Assembly: GCF_003813905.1 (NCBI RefSeq)
Contig: NZ_RPFJ01000030.1
Span: 62,001 to 126,000 of the forward strand
DNA length: 64,000 bases
DNA from: Aureibaculum marinum
Lineage (GTDB): Bacteria > Bacteroidota > Bacteroidia > Flavobacteriales > Flavobacteriaceae
Direction: 5' to 3'
Position numbers and translations under genes: made by a program. Positions 62,267-64,000 of the stretch are shown one piece after another (position 1 is the stretch's first letter; each line of letters begins with the position of its first letter). Below the pieces are notes generated by a model, which saw only the letters and a list, made by a program, of their open reading frames with translations, had not been told where the DNA came from and searched no databases.

Positions 62267-64000
62267 TTACTGAACTTTAATTCTCACGCCTTCACTATGA
62301 CTGCTAAACTCAGGGGCATACATGCTCTGAATGGTGGTTATTCCATTAGAAAAATCACCTTTATTATTTACGCGTAAGTCGTATTCAAAAACATAAACGC
62401 CTTTAGGTAAATAATCAAAAAAGAAATTGGTAGCCGCATCTTTTGTACTTTCATAATAGCCCAAATTGTCTTGCCATTTGTATTGTGACAATACATTTAT
62501 AGGTTCAAAACCTGCGGCACGCATGTCTTTCATGTGCACAAATTCCATAGGTCTATCTACTTTAAGTTCTATACGAACACGAACTAAATCTCCTAATTTT
62601 AAATGGGTAGTTTCAGTAATTTCATTAAGTTCCTCGCCTTTGTCTGTATTCTTTTTTAAGAATAATTTTTTTGAAAGTTGTAGGGGTGTTTTTGCTGAGG
62701 TTATTTTATCTAAATCTTCAAAATATTGCCAGTACAACGCACCCCAAGCTATGCCTTCAGTTTTTTTGCTTAATGTAACGGTTGCCATATTTTCTTTTAC
62801 TTCGTTACCGTTCCATGAAGTTTTAAAATAGCCTGTTCCAGCTTCCACTTTGGTGTCTTCCAGTTGTAATGGATCAACTTTTTGATCTCCAATGGTAACC
62901 TCGACAAATTCTGTTACTTCTAACCAATCTGTGCCTTGTAAAAGTAAAGCATAAATAGCTTCTGTAGTTGCTTTTGTTGTTTTCCAACGGTTGGTTTGTT
63001 TATTTTTTAGCAACCAAACTTTAAGATTATCAATAGTTTTTAGATCGCCTTCTACTTCAGAAAAGGCTTCAATTAATAAGGCTTGCGTTTCAATTGGTGC
63101 TTGATACCAAAACCAGCTAGCTGTATTATCTTTCCAATACATACCTAATTCTTCACTTGAAATTGAGTTTTCTTTTAATGAAGCAATTATTTTCTCAGCA
63201 ACTTTTGGTTCGTTATTTCTTTTTGCAATTAAAGAAATCATTCCTTTTGTATATAGGTTATTATTTTGCCAAAACTCATAGGCTTGATTTGTAAAATAAT
63301 CTACTGCTGTTTTAACATTGTTACGAAGCGTAATGTCTTTATAAAAACTACGCATATATAAATACTGAATTTGAAAATGATGCGTGTGATTGTTCTCCCA
63401 AAATTCTTTTTCTAAGCGGATGCCTTCAGCTTTTGTTTTAGCTTCTTTACGAATTCTATTTGCTGTTTTTTTTAACTCGTTATAATCCGTTAATATTTCA
63501 TCATCTAAAAATTGAACCGCTTTTTTAATCATTCTTTCAGCCCCAGAATGGGTAACTCCCAATTTGTTTAAATGTCCAAAACCTGAAGCTATATACTGTG
63601 TGATGTAACGATTAGGATATCTAGATCCTTTAAACCAAGGAAATCCGCCATTATTCATTTGAGTTTGCTCTAATTTACGTAAGGCAGTATCCAATTCGTT
63701 TTTCATTTTATTTAAATCGAACAATAAGGCAATTCGTTTTTTCTGCTCTGTTTCTGATTGAGCATCTCGCAACCAAGGTGTTTCTTCAATAATTAAAGAT
63801 TTTAATTCTTGGTTTTTCTCTAAGTTACTTAATAAAGCATCACTATTTTTCCATTGGTTAAAAACTTCTTGAATTCTAGGATTTGAATTTACAATATGGC
63901 TGGCTAATGCATTTGAATAATATCTAGAGAAAGTTTGTTCTGAGCATTCATAAGGATATTCCATCAGATAAGGCATAGCTTGAACCGCATACCACGCCGG
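62267..64000 (-). CDS. Alpha-2-macroglobulin family protein (5' part off right edge)
   Basis: C-terminal 577 or so codons of a bacterial alpha-2-macroglobulin. The frame is open to the window edge (PAWYAVQAMPYLMEYPYECSEQTF), so the protein is much longer. The thioester motif CSEQ (CxEQ) is encoded at 63935-63946, the bait-trap residue set used to link attacking proteases. It is followed by alpha/alpha-toroid TED repeats and the receptor-binding-like beta domain (ending SEGVRIKVQ). Expected location is the periplasm. Likely partner of a PBP1c-type gene elsewhere, not seen here. Confidence 0.92.
   Translation of the reverse strand, partial: PAWYAVQAMPYLMEYPYECSEQTFSRYYSNALASHIVNSNPRIQEVFNQWKNSDALLSNLEKNQELKSLIIEETPWLRDAQSETEQKKRIALLFDLNKMKNELDTALRKLEQTQMNNGGFPWFKGSRYPNRYITQYIASGFGHLNKLGVTHSGAERMIKKAVQFLDDEILTDYNELKKTANRIRKEAKTKAEGIRLEKEFWENNHTHHFQIQYLYMRSFYKDITLRNNVKTAVDYFTNQAYEFWQNNNLYTKGMISLIAKRNNEPKVAEKIIASLKENSISSEELGMYWKDNTASWFWYQAPIETQALLIEAFSEVEGDLKTIDNLKVWLLKNKQTNRWKTTKATTEAIYALLLQGTDWLEVTEFVEVTIGDQKVDPLQLEDTKVEAGTGYFKTSWNGNEVKENMATVTLSKKTEGIAWGALYWQYFEDLDKITSAKTPLQLSKKLFLKKNTDKGEELNEITETTHLKLGDLVRVRIELKVDRPMEFVHMKDMRAAGFEPINVLSQYKWQDNLGYYESTKDAATNFFFDYLPKGVYVFEYDLRVNNKGDFSNGITTIQSMYAPEFSSHSEGVRIKVQ

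Overview
The window is AT-rich chromosomal DNA from a member of the Bacteroidota, most probably a marine Flavobacteriaceae. Lineage signs are a SusC/RagA TonB-linked receptor, a SprE/PorW type IX secretion lipoprotein, a DNA polymerase III alpha subunit with a fused proofreading exonuclease, a long C-terminal tail on ribosomal protein S16, an ATP synthase operon lacking beta and epsilon, and promoters of the Bacteroidota TTTG/TAnnTTTG type. I cannot name the genus. I saw no rRNA, tRNA, CRISPR array, prophage or transposase.

Left region (1-14.4 kb): the upstream part of an alginate utilisation locus, on the minus strand. In transcription order it holds a Tat-exported TIM-barrel isomerase-like protein, a two-domain PL6 alginate lyase, a PL17 oligoalginate lyase, a KdgF cupin and a SusC receptor that runs off the left edge. 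Divergently on the plus strand are an RraA/HMG-aldolase-like gene and then a xylose set (xylulokinase, xylose isomerase, sugar/H+ symporter). The same 25-bp operator-like block (one mismatch), built from GGTnnACC palindromes spaced exactly 13 bp, lies at the divergent promoter and again before susC. It ties the lyases, the receptor and the RraA gene into one putative regulon. The lyases would cut alginate to unsaturated uronates, KdgF would linearise them, and the RraA-like and TIM-barrel proteins are the unexplained members.

Middle region (14.5-32 kb): a CBS-domain protein, an MtfA-like metallopeptidase, a run of small housekeeping genes, then the ATP synthase operon atpB-E-F-H-A-G on the minus strand. 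That operon has a recognisable promoter, an intrinsic-terminator-like hairpin after atpE and a strong terminator after atpG. Upstream are a decayed response-regulator gene, two small AtpI/AtpZ-type membrane proteins, a bactofilin and sprE. Next come a PadR repressor with two paralogous HAAS-like membrane proteins and an ABC exporter pair, separated by a nested palindromic element.

Right region (32-64 kb): a large multidomain lipoprotein (ThuA, glucose/sorbosone dehydrogenase, PKD, cytochrome c, CBM-like), purM, a retropepsin-like protease, pheS, two glutamate dehydrogenase paralogues flanking a receiver/PEP-synthase-like protein, dinB, a small DUF2007 gene, a saccharopine-dehydrogenase-like protein, trmN6-rimM-rpsP, kdsB, a sortilin/BNR-repeat protein, dnaE with an ion channel, cspA, an HNH endonuclease, an EEP-family protein and the C-terminal part of an alpha-2-macroglobulin that runs off the right edge.
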